DNA from: Beijerinckiaceae bacterium
GTDB lineage: Bacteria; Pseudomonadota; Alphaproteobacteria; Rhizobiales; Beijerinckiaceae
Direction of reading: 5' to 3'
Assembly: GCA_027533425.1 (NCBI GenBank)
Contig: JAPZUD010000006.1
Location: 310,001 to 374,000 of the forward strand
Length of the DNA stretch: 64,000 bases
The notes under the pieces were generated by a model that saw nothing but the letters and a program-made list of their open reading frames with translations, was not told the origin of the DNA and ran no database searches. Each line of letters starts with the position of its first letter. The first letter of the stretch is position 1. Shown here piece by piece: positions 21,157 to 29,282 of the stretch. A program made the translations under genes and the position numbers.

Positions 21157-21987
21157 ATGGCACGCAAACGGGGAGCGGCGCATGGCGGCGGTGGTGGCCA
21201 CGGCTGGTTCGTGACCTTCGCCGACCTGATGGGTCTGCTCGTCGCGTTCTTCGTCATGCTGGTCGCCTTCTCGACGCCCAACCAGAAGAAACAGCAGATC
21301 GTCGCCGGCTCCATGCGCGAATCCTTCGGGATGCAGAAGCACACCCGCACCACCGGCATCATCGAGACGGATGGCGTGCCCGTGCGCTCGACGATCAAAT
21401 ATACCCGGAAGGTCTCGACCGACTTCGCCGCCGACCAGACCTCGCCCTACGCGAATTCCCAGCGCGATACGGTGGCCAACGGCACTTTCCTCGCCGATCG
21501 CGGCTTCACCACCGCCGCCGTCTCGCTTCGCCAGGCCCTGCAGGAAATGCCGGAAATCGCCGAGATTTCCCGCAATGTTGTGATCGAGGAAACTGACGAG
21601 GGCCTCGATATCCAGATCGTCGACCAGGATGGCCGCTCCATGTTCCCGGAAGCCTCCGCCCTTCCCTACGAGCGGACCCGGAAGATCATTGCCGCTGTCG
21701 CCCCGACGCTCCGGCGCCTGCCGAACCGCATCCGCGTGACCGGCCATATCTCGTCAGGCCGCAATGCCGGCAAGGAGCGTGGTGCCGGCTGGAAGCTTTC
21801 GGCCGAGCGAGCCATCTCCGTCCGGGACATTCTGGCCAATAACGGCGTTCCGGATGACCGGTTTGAATCCGTCGTGGGCCGGGGCGATACCCAGCCGGTC
21901 TTCCCGGATGATCCGAGCCTCGCGCCGAATCGCCGCGTCTCGATCATGCTGGTGCATGAGGCGCCGCCGCTTCCGCCCAAGAAGTGA
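21157..21987 (+). CDS. MotB/PomB-type stator protein with OmpA domain
   Basis: A 276-residue partner of the upstream MotA-like protein. A Gly-rich N terminus leads into one TM helix (GWFVTFADLMGLLVAFFVML) holding the ion-binding Asp of the FAD motif. A periplasmic linker follows, then a C-terminal OmpA-like peptidoglycan-binding domain (IRVTGHISSG... LSAERAISVRDILANNGV ... NRRVSIMLV). Together they should make a peptidoglycan-anchored ion-driven unit. Whether it serves flagella or another envelope function is not clear from the context. Confidence 0.87.
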   Translation: MARKRGAAHGGGGGHGWFVTFADLMGLLVAFFVMLVAFSTPNQKKQQIVAGSMRESFGMQKHTRTTGIIETDGVPVRSTIKYTRKVSTDFAADQTSPYANSQRDTVANGTFLADRGFTTAAVSLRQALQEMPEIAEISRNVVIEETDEGLDIQIVDQDGRSMFPEASALPYERTRKIIAAVAPTLRRLPNRIRVTGHISSGRNAGKERGAGWKLSAERAISVRDILANNGVPDDRFESVVGRGDTQPVFPDDPSLAPNRRVSIMLVHEAPPLPPKK

Positions 21988-21994
21988 CGGGCGC

Positions 21995-22486
21995 TTACTG
22001 TTCCGCGACGAGCACCACCCAGTAGACCCGATGGCGCGATTCCGGCCGCGCCACCACGCCGATGCCATAGCGGCGGCCCTTTGGCGTCCGCAGCACCGCA
22101 TCATGTGCCGGCGAGCCCCGCCAGCCCGAAAACGCATCGGCAAAGCTGTGATAGCCGCCCGAGACGCTCCGTTTCAGCCCCCTGACAGACCGATGACCCT
22201 GGAGGGCATCGGAGGAAAGCTCACCCCGTGCCGCCAGCCGCGCCGCCTCACCCCGGGCCTGCTCGGCGAGAGCCGGGTCCCAGTCCAGGGCCTGCAATCC
22301 GAGATTTGTCCGGTAGCCATTGATGATGGTCGTGCTCGTCTGCGGGTCGAGTGCCGTGCCCGACCGGGCGAGATCGACATAGAAGGCCGGCTGCGGCCGG
22401 GAGGGCGCGGTATCGGAGCAGGCCGCGAGCCCAAGCGCGGAAGCGAGGGCCAGGAAGGCCGGATTGCACATGCGCGCGCTCCTCAT
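21995..22486 (-). CDS. CAP (SCP/PR-1)-domain lipoprotein
   Basis: A 163-residue predicted lipoprotein (lipobox LGLAAC) with a small CAP domain: YRTNLGLQALDWDPALAEQARGEA, then HSFADAFSGWRGSPAHDAVLR and GIGVVARPESRHRVYWVVLV. CAP proteins have varied extracellular roles and no common enzymatic activity. Its ATG overlaps the stop of the upstream MscS-type channel gene (ATGA); an internal ATG at 22471 is also possible. Confidence 0.83.
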   Translation of the reverse strand: MRSARMCNPAFLALASALGLAACSDTAPSRPQPAFYVDLARSGTALDPQTSTTIINGYRTNLGLQALDWDPALAEQARGEAARLAARGELSSDALQGHRSVRGLKRSVSGGYHSFADAFSGWRGSPAHDAVLRTPKGRRYGIGVVARPESRHRVYWVVLVAEQ

Positions 22487-24924
22487 GTCGTGCCCTTCGC
22501 CGCCGGTTCAGGCGGCCGCTCCGTGGCGATAAAGGAGCCTGCCCCCGCGCCGGGCATGTTGGTGATCTCGAGCCGGCGCGTCGGGTAGGGCACCTCGATC
22601 TTCGCGTCCCGCAAACGGCGGAAGATGTCGAACAGCAATTCGCTGCGCGTCGTGGCCATGGAATCGACGTCGCAGAAGCAGCGCAACTCGAAATCGAGCC
22701 CGGATTCGCCGAGATTCTTGAAAATGACGACTGGCGCCGGCTCGCTCATCACCTCGCGGTGGGCAAGGGCCGCATCCCGGAGCAAGCGCTGCACCTCGTC
22801 CGGATCCGACTGGTAATCCACATTGATCGGGATGATGATCCGGCCCGTCCGGTCGGCATGCATCCAGTTTTTCACGCGGCCGCTGATAAATTCCGAATTC
22901 GGGATGATCAGGCTCGCGCGGTCGAAGGTCTGGATCTCGGTTGCCCGGACATTGATCCGCTTGACCGTGCCCTGCTCGTCCCCGACGACGATCCAGTCTC
23001 CGACGCGGATCGGCCGCTCCCAGAGCAGGATCAGGCCGGACACGAAATTCCCGACGATGGACTGGAGGCCGAAGCCGATCCCCAGCGACAGCGCACCGGC
23101 GACGATGGTGATCTTGTCCAGCGAGAACCCGGCCTGCCCGAGCGCCAGCGACGCGGCGATGATGAAGCCGACATAGCCGAAAATCGTGCGGATCGAGTTC
23201 CTCAGGCCGATATCGAGCCCGGTATGCGGGAGATAATGCGTGTCGAGCCAGTTCTGGATCGCCTTGGTGACGAGGATGCCGATCAGGAACAGCATCAGCG
23301 CCAGCGCGATCGTCGACAGCGAGATCGTCACGCCGCCAACCTGGAACCCGAAGAAAGCAGCGCGGAGATTGCCGAACAGGGTGGAGGAATCCACCCCCCA
23401 CGGCGCCAGCGCCAGCATGGCCAGAGAGACGTACAGGACAAGCCGCGCGAGGCCGGTGCCGAGAACGCTCATCTGGTCGAGCGAACCTGCCGCAAGCCCG
23501 GTAGCTTCGCGGACGCGGCGGCCGAGCTTGCCGCGCGAGGACAGGCCCGCACCGACCAGTTCATCGATGAAGACCAGCAGGAGGGTGGCGATGAGCACGA
23601 GGATCAGCAGCCAGATCACCTGCTCGACGAGGAAGCCCGCCAGCGCGACATAACCGAAGAGAGCGGCGACCCCGACGGCGGTCGCGACGCTCCAGCCGGC
23701 AATGCGCGGCAGGATCCAGTGCGAACTGGCGCGATCCTGCACTTCGCCGGTCTTCTCGTCGATCTCGGTGCGGAACGCCGCACGCAAGCCCTGCACGAGA
23801 CGGCCGGCGACGATCAAGGCGAAAACCCCCTTGGTCACGATGGTCAGCGGCAGGCTGGCGACAATGGCGGATTGCAGCGCTTCGGTCATTTTCCCGAACG
23901 CCACGATGGCCGCGATATCGCGGACCGTGCGCCAGAGCGAAACCGCCACCCGATCCGACACATCGAACAGCCGCCAGTTCGCCCGGAAGGGCGAAAGGAC
24001 ACCCGCGGCGAGCCCGCTCATGCCAAGGACGAAGGCAATCCCGTTGGTGATTGATTCAAGCACCGGGTCAGCCCGGCCGGGCAGGATGCCGAAGCTCCGG
24101 AACATCCAGAGCAGAAGGTAGAGCAGCGCCGCAGGGGCCACCGCACTCAGCAACACCCGCCGCAACCCGGCGAGGGCGCGGTCGAATCGCCGTGGCTCGA
24201 GCGTCTCGTCCGGCCCGTCCTCGATTGCGAAGGAGCCGGTCTGGATCCACAGGCGCGCCTTGGGAAGTCCTGCCAGGGCGCCCAGAGCGAGCCCGACCAG
24301 CAGGAGAAGCTCATACCAGTCGAGATTGGCAAAAATCGTCTCGGCCCATTGCCGCATCAGGAAGGTGAAGGCCGCGAAATCCTGCGGCACCGCCTGGCTG
24401 ACATCGAGCCAGAGCAGGGGCGAGAGGATCGACGGCCCCTGCGCGAGGATCGCCCGGGCGAAATTGGCCCGGCGACGTTCGGAAATCGCATCGCGCTGCT
24501 GCTCGATCCGCAGGGCCAGCGCACGGGCAAGGCGCAGCGTCTCGTCGGATTCCTGCCACAGCTTCTGCTGTTCGGCGCGGTCCTTGGCGACATCGGCGCT
24601 TTCGGTCTGGCCCTTGCTCGCATCCGGCGCCGGGCCAAGCCGCTCGATCCGCGCCTTGATCTCGTCGGCGCGTGGCTGCTCGCGCTGGATCAGTTCCTCG
24701 ATCGCCTGCGCGATCGGATCAAGCCGCGCCCGGAGATCGGCCAGCCTCTTGTCGTCGAGGGAATCGCGCTGGAGCGCGGCCTCGATCTGGGTGAGTTCGA
24801 GGCGGCCTGTCTCGATCGGCGCGCGGCCCTCGCGCGGGGTGGGCGCCTGTGCGACGGCAGCCGCGCCGCACACCGAAACAAAAAGAAGCAGGGCGCCGAA
24901 ACGCGCCATCCAGCGGGAAAGCAT
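22483..24924 (-). CDS. Large MscS-family mechanosensitive channel (DUF3772-type)
   Basis: An 813-residue channel protein. A signal peptide (MLSRWMARFGALLLFVSVCGAAAVAQ) is followed by a periplasmic coiled-coil domain of about 170 residues (DUF3772-like: RLADLRARLDPIAQAIEEL). About ten membrane segments come next, then the MscS core: pore helix region ITIVAGALSLGIGFGLQSIVGNF, the beta domain GDWIVVGDEQGTVKRINVRATEIQTFD and the C-terminal FDIFRRLRDAKIEVPYP. It should open on hypo-osmotic shock. The ATG at 24924 is preferred over a TTG 12 codons upstream. Coupled to the CAP lipoprotein. Confidence 0.88.
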   Translation of the reverse strand: MLSRWMARFGALLLFVSVCGAAAVAQAPTPREGRAPIETGRLELTQIEAALQRDSLDDKRLADLRARLDPIAQAIEELIQREQPRADEIKARIERLGPAPDASKGQTESADVAKDRAEQQKLWQESDETLRLARALALRIEQQRDAISERRRANFARAILAQGPSILSPLLWLDVSQAVPQDFAAFTFLMRQWAETIFANLDWYELLLLVGLALGALAGLPKARLWIQTGSFAIEDGPDETLEPRRFDRALAGLRRVLLSAVAPAALLYLLLWMFRSFGILPGRADPVLESITNGIAFVLGMSGLAAGVLSPFRANWRLFDVSDRVAVSLWRTVRDIAAIVAFGKMTEALQSAIVASLPLTIVTKGVFALIVAGRLVQGLRAAFRTEIDEKTGEVQDRASSHWILPRIAGWSVATAVGVAALFGYVALAGFLVEQVIWLLILVLIATLLLVFIDELVGAGLSSRGKLGRRVREATGLAAGSLDQMSVLGTGLARLVLYVSLAMLALAPWGVDSSTLFGNLRAAFFGFQVGGVTISLSTIALALMLFLIGILVTKAIQNWLDTHYLPHTGLDIGLRNSIRTIFGYVGFIIAASLALGQAGFSLDKITIVAGALSLGIGFGLQSIVGNFVSGLILLWERPIRVGDWIVVGDEQGTVKRINVRATEIQTFDRASLIIPNSEFISGRVKNWMHADRTGRIIIPINVDYQSDPDEVQRLLRDAALAHREVMSEPAPVVIFKNLGESGLDFELRCFCDVDSMATTRSELLFDIFRRLRDAKIEVPYPTRRLEITNMPGAGAGSFIATERPPEPAAKGTT

Positions 24925-25074
24925 CAAGGCCGATACCTGTCTGTTGATGTCGGGACGCAACCAGCCCGGCGAATCGGGCCATACCGTGACGTGGCGATGG
25001 TTCTAGCCCGAAACCGCAGCAGGGTCAGGGGCTGTGCCGCGCCATCCGCATGGAATTTCGCAGCAGGACAGGGC

Positions 25075-25848
25075 TCAGACTACGCTGGTCATGCCGCCAT
25101 CGACCATCAGGAGATGGCCGTTGACATAGTTCGACGCCTCCGACGCCAGGAAGATGGCCGCACCGACAAGCTCCCGCACATCGCCCCAGCGCCCCGCCGG
25201 GGTCCTTTTCTCGACCCAGGCCGAGAATTCGGCATTCTTCACCAGCGCATCATTGAGCTCTGTCTTGAAATATCCCGGCCCGATCGCGTTGACCTGGATA
25301 TTCTGCGGCCCCCATTCGGCGGCGAGGCCGCGCGTCATCATCTTCACCCCGCCCTTGCTGGCATTGTAGGGCACGATCGAGGCCCGGCCGAGCTCGCTCT
25401 GGACCGAACCGATATTGATGATCTTGCCGCGCTTGCGCGCCAGCATATGCCGCCCGACCGCCTGGCTGACAAAGAAGACGCTGTCGAGATTCGTCGCCTG
25501 AAGCCGCCGCCAATCCGCCGGATCGTAATCGACAGCAGGGCCGCGGATCTGGATCCCGGCATTGTTGATCAGGATGTCGATCGGGCCGATCCCGGCCTCG
25601 AGGCGGTCGATCGCGGCCCGGCTGGACGCCGGATCGGTCACGTCGAAGGCCGCGCCCTCGGCGGAAAAGCCCCGCGCCCGGAGCGCAGCCAGCGGCGCTG
25701 CAAGCGATTCGGCCGCGCGCGCATTGAGCACAACCGCTGCCCCGGCCTCGGCCAGCCCCTCCGCCAGGGCCAGCCCGATGCCCCGGCTCGAGCCGGTCAC
25801 GAGGGCGCGCCGCCCGGAAAGGTTGAAAAGGGAGAGCGCGCTGGTCAT
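25075..25848 (-). CDS. SDR-family oxidoreductase (gluconate 5-dehydrogenase-like)
   Basis: A 257-residue classical short-chain dehydrogenase. TGSSRGIG is the cofactor loop, NNAG the structural motif, and S148, Y161 and K165 (VPYNASKGG) the catalytic set; C-terminal NGHLLMVDGGMTSVV is typical. The spacing and the GxxxGIG/LNARAAE context resemble gluconate 5-dehydrogenase (IdnO/Gno). That assignment is supported by the divergent L-idonate dehydrogenase-like gene 98 bp away, but substrate is inferred. AGGTG precedes the ATG at 25846-25848. Confidence 0.8.
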   Translation of the reverse strand: MTSALSLFNLSGRRALVTGSSRGIGLALAEGLAEAGAAVVLNARAAESLAAPLAALRARGFSAEGAAFDVTDPASSRAAIDRLEAGIGPIDILINNAGIQIRGPAVDYDPADWRRLQATNLDSVFFVSQAVGRHMLARKRGKIINIGSVQSELGRASIVPYNASKGGVKMMTRGLAAEWGPQNIQVNAIGPGYFKTELNDALVKNAEFSAWVEKRTPAGRWGDVRELVGAAIFLASEASNYVNGHLLMVDGGMTSVV

Positions 25849-25946
25849 GGTCTGGCACCTTCGGGTTGCCCTGCCGGCCGCATTGTGCCGTGATAGGGAC
25901 AAGGAAAACGAATGCGGTCCCGACGCGCGGGACCATGCGGGGAAAC

Positions 25947-27011
25947 ATGTTGAACGGCCAAACATCGCAACGGTCAACCTTGGGCGTGGTCTGCCATGCC
26001 GCACGCGTGCTCAAGGTCGAGCCGGTCCCTGTGCCGGACATCGGCGAGACGCAGGTCGAGCTGGCCATTGCCGCCGGCGGGATCTGCGGCTCGGACCTGC
26101 ATTACTATCTCGATGGCCGGATCGGGGCGATCGAGGTCCGCCAGCCTTTCGTGCTGGGCCATGAATTCTCCGCCACGGTCACCGCGATCGGGCGCGCAGT
26201 CACGGCCCTGCAGGTCGGTGACCGGGTGGCGGTCAACCCCGCCCGGGCCTGTGGCACCTGCTCCTATTGCCAGGCCGGCCTGCAGATCCATTGCCTCAAC
26301 ATGCTGTTCTACGGCTCGGCCATGCGCTTCCCCCATGTCAGCGGGGGTTTCCGTCAGACGCTCGTGGCGGAAGCTGTGCAGTGCGAGAAGGTGCCGGCGG
26401 ATTTTGACCTGGCCCGTGCGGCCTTTGCCGAACCGCTGGCGGTCTGCCTCCATGCCGTCGAGCGCGCCGGCCCGCTTTCCGGCCGGCGGATCCTCGTCAC
26501 GGGCTGCGGCCCGATCGGGGCGCTGACGATCATGGCGGCGCGCTATGCCGGCGCCGGCGAGATCACGGTGACCGATGTCTCCGACAGCGCCATCGCGATG
26601 GGGCTGAAGATCGGCGCCGATATCGGGGTGAACGTGGCCCGGGAGCCCGAGAAAATGACCGCCTTTGCCGTGAACAAGGGCAGTTTCGACGTGGTGTTCG
26701 AATGTTCCGGGCACCAATCCGCGATCCGTTCGGCCATGGAGGTAATCCGGCCGCGCGGCATCCTGGTGCTGGTCGGCCTCGGTGGCGAGACGCAGCTGAT
26801 GATCAACACGGTCGTCGCCAAGGAAATTGATATGCGCGGAACCTTCCGGTTCGGCACCGAATTCCGGACGGCCGTGCAGGCGCTTGTCTCGGGCCGGATC
26901 AACCCGATGCCGTTGCTCACGGAGGTGATCCCCTTCCGCGAGGCGCAGCGTGCCTTCGATCTCGCGGCAGACAGGAGCCGGGCGATGAAGGTCCAGCTCG
27001 CCTTCACGTAA
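25947..27011 (+). CDS. Zinc-dependent alcohol dehydrogenase, L-idonate 5-dehydrogenase-like
   Basis: A medium-chain zinc dehydrogenase of about 354 residues. The catalytic zinc site is in GGICGSDLHYYLDGRIG and LGHEFSA, the structural zinc loop in CGTCSYCQAGLQIHC, and the NAD(P) fold starts at ILVTGCGPIGAL. The GSDLHYY... segment is typical of IdnD, which oxidises L-idonate to 5-ketogluconate. Paired with the divergent SDR this suggests an idonate/gluconate module without its permease. The ATG at 25947 has GGGGA just upstream; others at 25935 and 25866 are possible. A GGTCCC-N7-GGGACC inverted repeat (25916-25934) lies in the divergent promoter region. Confidence 0.82.
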   Translation: MLNGQTSQRSTLGVVCHAARVLKVEPVPVPDIGETQVELAIAAGGICGSDLHYYLDGRIGAIEVRQPFVLGHEFSATVTAIGRAVTALQVGDRVAVNPARACGTCSYCQAGLQIHCLNMLFYGSAMRFPHVSGGFRQTLVAEAVQCEKVPADFDLARAAFAEPLAVCLHAVERAGPLSGRRILVTGCGPIGALTIMAARYAGAGEITVTDVSDSAIAMGLKIGADIGVNVAREPEKMTAFAVNKGSFDVVFECSGHQSAIRSAMEVIRPRGILVLVGLGGETQLMINTVVAKEIDMRGTFRFGTEFRTAVQALVSGRINPMPLLTEVIPFREAQRAFDLAADRSRAMKVQLAFT

Positions 27012-27018
27012 GGAAAAC

Positions 27019-27041
27019 GGCCCCGGTCCATGCCCGGGGCC
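27019..27041 (-). terminator. Intrinsic terminator downstream of acdS
   Basis: A perfect 8-bp stem GGCCCCGG/CCGGGGCC with a 7-nt loop between two convergent genes. On the minus strand it is followed by GTTTTCC, so it mainly ends acdS. Confidence 0.7.
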
Positions 27042-27047
27042 AGTCGG

Positions 27048-28067
27048 TCAGCCGTTGCGATAGGTGTAGCTGTAGCCGTTGATCGCCGGTGCGCCGCCGA
27101 GATGGGCGTACAGGACGTTGGACCCGGCCGGGAAATAACCCTTCTTCACGAGGTCGATCATCGCCTGCATCGACTTGCCCTCATAGACCGGGTCCGTGAT
27201 CATCGCCTCGGTGCGCGCGGCGAAGCGGATTGCCTCGTTGGTTTCGGCGCTGGGAATGCCGTAGGCGGGATAGGCATAATCCTCGAGAATGACGATCTCG
27301 TCCTCGCGCACCGGGCGGCCGAGTTCGACCAGCCCGGCCGTGTTGTCGACAATCGCACGCACCTGTTCGCGGGTCTGGGCCGGGGTGCCGGAGGCATCGA
27401 TCCCGATCACGCGGTCGGCCCGGTTGTCATCGGCAAACCCGACGATCATGCCAGCCTGGGTCGAACCGGTGACCACGCAGACGATGATATAGTCGAAGCG
27501 GATGCCCATCTCGGCCTCTTGGCGGCGAACCTCCTCGGCGAAGCCGACATAGCCGAGCCCGCCATAGGGATGGACCGACGCCCCCGCCGGAATACCATAG
27601 GGCACGCCCCCGGCATCCTTGACCGACTGGATCGCGTCCTCCCAGCTCCGGCGGATGCCGATATCGAATCCATCGGGCACGATGCGGCTGTCCGCGCCCA
27701 TCAGGCGGGTCAGGAGGATGTTGCCGACGCGGTCATAGACGGCATCCTCATGCGGAACCCAGCTTTCCTGCACCACGACGCATTTCAGGCCGAGCTTGGC
27801 GGCCGTGGCCGCGACCATCCGGGTATGGTTCGACTGGACACCGCCGATCGAGACCAGCGTGTCGGCCTTCTTCGCGAGGATATCCGGCACGATGTATTCG
27901 AGCTTGCGCAGCTTGTTACCCCCGAAGGCAAGACCCGAATTGCAATCGTCGCGCTTGGCGAACAGGTTCACCTTGCCGCCGAGAGCAGCACTCATCCGGC
28001 GCATGGGTTCGATCGGTGTCGGACCGAAAGTCAGCGGATAGCGTTCGAATTTGTCGAGTCGGATCAT
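27048..28067 (-). CDS. acdS: 1-aminocyclopropane-1-carboxylate deaminase
   Basis: A PLP enzyme that cleaves ACC, the plant ethylene precursor, to 2-oxobutyrate and ammonia. The 339-residue sequence keeps the PLP lysine K52 ([10 protein letters not shown]), S79 (GGVQSNHTR), Y295-E296 in DPVYEGKSM and L323 in YAHLGG. Glu and Leu at these last two positions are the residues reported to separate ACC deaminase from D-cysteine desulfhydrase (E295 and L322 in Pseudomonas numbering), so AcdS is preferred. The divergent Lrp-type gene resembles the acdR regulator that commonly pairs with acdS. Plant association of the organism is an inference from this. Confidence 0.9.
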   Translation of the reverse strand: MIRLDKFERYPLTFGPTPIEPMRRMSAALGGKVNLFAKRDDCNSGLAFGGNKLRKLEYIVPDILAKKADTLVSIGGVQSNHTRMVAATAAKLGLKCVVVQESWVPHEDAVYDRVGNILLTRLMGADSRIVPDGFDIGIRRSWEDAIQSVKDAGGVPYGIPAGASVHPYGGLGYVGFAEEVRRQEAEMGIRFDYIIVCVVTGSTQAGMIVGFADDNRADRVIGIDASGTPAQTREQVRAIVDNTAGLVELGRPVREDEIVILEDYAYPAYGIPSAETNEAIRFAARTEAMITDPVYEGKSMQAMIDLVKKGYFPAGSNVLYAHLGGAPAINGYSYTYRNG

Positions 28068-28094
28068 GGCAGTCTCTCCTGGCGTGGCAGATTG

Positions 28095-28139
28095 CCTTAT
28101 CTATCATCGACGGAGAGAAAGGTGCTCTCGAAGATAAGG
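28095..28139. promoter_or_regulatory. Inverted repeat between acdS and acdR, candidate AcdR operator
   Basis: Perfect 8-bp arms CCTTATCT (28095-28102) and AGATAAGG (28132-28139) are 29 bp apart. A second smaller pair, GAGAG (28113-28117) and CTCTC (28125-28129), sits inside. It lies in the 140-bp divergent region, 28 bp from the acdS start. This stretch is noticeably AT-rich for the window. Confidence 0.5.
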
Positions 28140-28207
28140 GTCGAAACGATAGCAATTGAATAGATGATCCGATTATGATTGAAGTTTATTCTGGATTTAT
28201 CTGAAAA

Positions 28208-28687
28208 ATGGAATTTTCTTTCATGACAGAGGAAATCGACAGGATCGACCGCAAGATTCTCAAGCTGCTGCAGCAGGACGGGCGGATGTCGAATGCCGAG
28301 CTGGCAGGCCTCGTCCATACGAGCCCGGCAACCTGCCACCGGCGTACCAAGCGTCTGTTCGATCTGGGCTATATCCGTCAGGTCCGCGCCGAGATCACAC
28401 CACAGAAGGTCGAGCGCGGCACGTTGGTGATCGTCGGCGTTGAACTCGACCGCTCGACACCGGAAAGCTTCGGCGCGTTCGAGGCCGCGATCCGGAAGCT
28501 GGCCTTCGTCCTGGATTGCCACCTCGTTGCCGGCGATTTCGACTTTTTCCTCAAGATCCGCGTGCGCGACATCGCCGATTTCAACCTGCTCCACGGCGAC
28601 CAGTTGATTCGCCTTCCCGGCGTCAGGCAAACGCGAACCTTCTTCGTCATGAAGGAGGTCATCGACAATGCCGGGCTGGACTTCTGA
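28208..28687 (+). CDS. acdR: Lrp/AsnC-family regulator, probable AcdR
   Basis: A 159-residue Lrp-type regulator. An N-terminal winged HTH (IDRKILKLLQQDGRMSNAELAGLVHTSPATCHRRTKRL) is followed by the RAM effector-binding domain (VLDCHLVAGDFDFFLKIRVRDIADFN ... LPGVRQTRTFFVMKEV). In characterised plant-associated bacteria AcdR activates acdS when ACC is present; divergent orientation and the shared 140-bp region support that role here. The start may be ATG 28208 or 28223; neither has a strong Shine-Dalgarno sequence. Confidence 0.82.
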   Translation: MEFSFMTEEIDRIDRKILKLLQQDGRMSNAELAGLVHTSPATCHRRTKRLFDLGYIRQVRAEITPQKVERGTLVIVGVELDRSTPESFGAFEAAIRKLAFVLDCHLVAGDFDFFLKIRVRDIADFNLLHGDQLIRLPGVRQTRTFFVMKEVIDNAGLDF

Positions 28688-29146
28688 TCAGGATTCTTCG
28701 CTCGCGGCATTCTCGGCAGCGATGGTCTGGTAGAGACGGTCGATCAGCGGCAAGACCATCTCCCGCTCGTCCGGTGACAGGGCCGCCAGCAACCGCTCGT
28801 GCCGCGCGAGCATGACCGGGCGCGTCGCCTTTTCCACATCCCACCCCGCCGGCGTCAGGCTGGCCCATACGGCACGGCGATCCTCCGGCCGCCGTGTCGT
28901 GACGATCAACCCCCGCTGCTCGAGGCCATTCAGCGTCCGGCTCAGCAGACCGGGATCCAGCCGGGCGAGGCTGCCCAGCTGCCGGCCGTTCAACTCACCC
29001 CCGACACCGAGCAGCGAGACCACGCGCCATTCCGGAACATTCAACCCACCGGTCTGCCGAAGCAGGCGGTTGCTCTGCCGGTTCAGCTCGGAGACAAGGC
29101 GCGCAAGGCGAAACGTGATCAGGTTCTCAAGATCTTGGGTCGGCAT
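28688..29146 (-). CDS. MarR-family transcriptional regulator
   Basis: A 152-residue winged-helix regulator: VPEWRVVSLLGVGGELNGRQLGSLARLDPGLLSRTLNGLEQRGLI (HTH), then the wing RRPEDRRAVWASLTPAG. It stops 1 bp from the acdR stop (convergent). It is divergent from a Bug-type binding protein and amidase. Two tandem TTGA-N4-TCAA palindromes in the shared region are likely its operators. The inducer is unknown; an amide or acid taken up by the neighbouring system would fit. Confidence 0.88.
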   Translation of the reverse strand: MPTQDLENLITFRLARLVSELNRQSNRLLRQTGGLNVPEWRVVSLLGVGGELNGRQLGSLARLDPGLLSRTLNGLEQRGLIVTTRRPEDRRAVWASLTPAGWDVEKATRPVMLARHERLLAALSPDEREMVLPLIDRLYQTIAAENAASEES

Positions 29147-29183
29147 GGCACAGAACTCGCGCTGGGGAGGACGGGCATTATCG

Positions 29184-29210
29184 TTGACATGTCAATTATT
29201 GACTAATCAA
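29184..29210. promoter_or_regulatory. Two tandem palindromes, candidate MarR operators
   Basis: TTGACATGTCAA (29184-29195, perfect 12-bp palindrome) and TTGACTAATCAA (29199-29210, TTGA-N4-TCAA) are spaced 15 bp start to start, in the AT-rich divergent region between the MarR gene and the Bug-amidase operon. TTGACA inside them could also serve as a -35. Confidence 0.65.
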
Positions 29211-29282
29211 ATAAATTGGGCTTCCCTTATGTGCTGCCTTGCCGGAAAGTGCCGGCCAGGCTCATGTCTTCGGGAGGGCATC

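Noticed and set aside
22351-24054. A 567-codon plus-strand frame opposite the MscS-type channel
   Set aside because: Composition-driven antisense frame, rich in Arg, Glu and Asp, with no family match.
27048-28067. PLP enzyme as D-cysteine desulfhydrase
   Set aside because: The Glu and Leu positions that mark ACC deaminase are conserved and the gene is divergent from an AcdR-like regulator.
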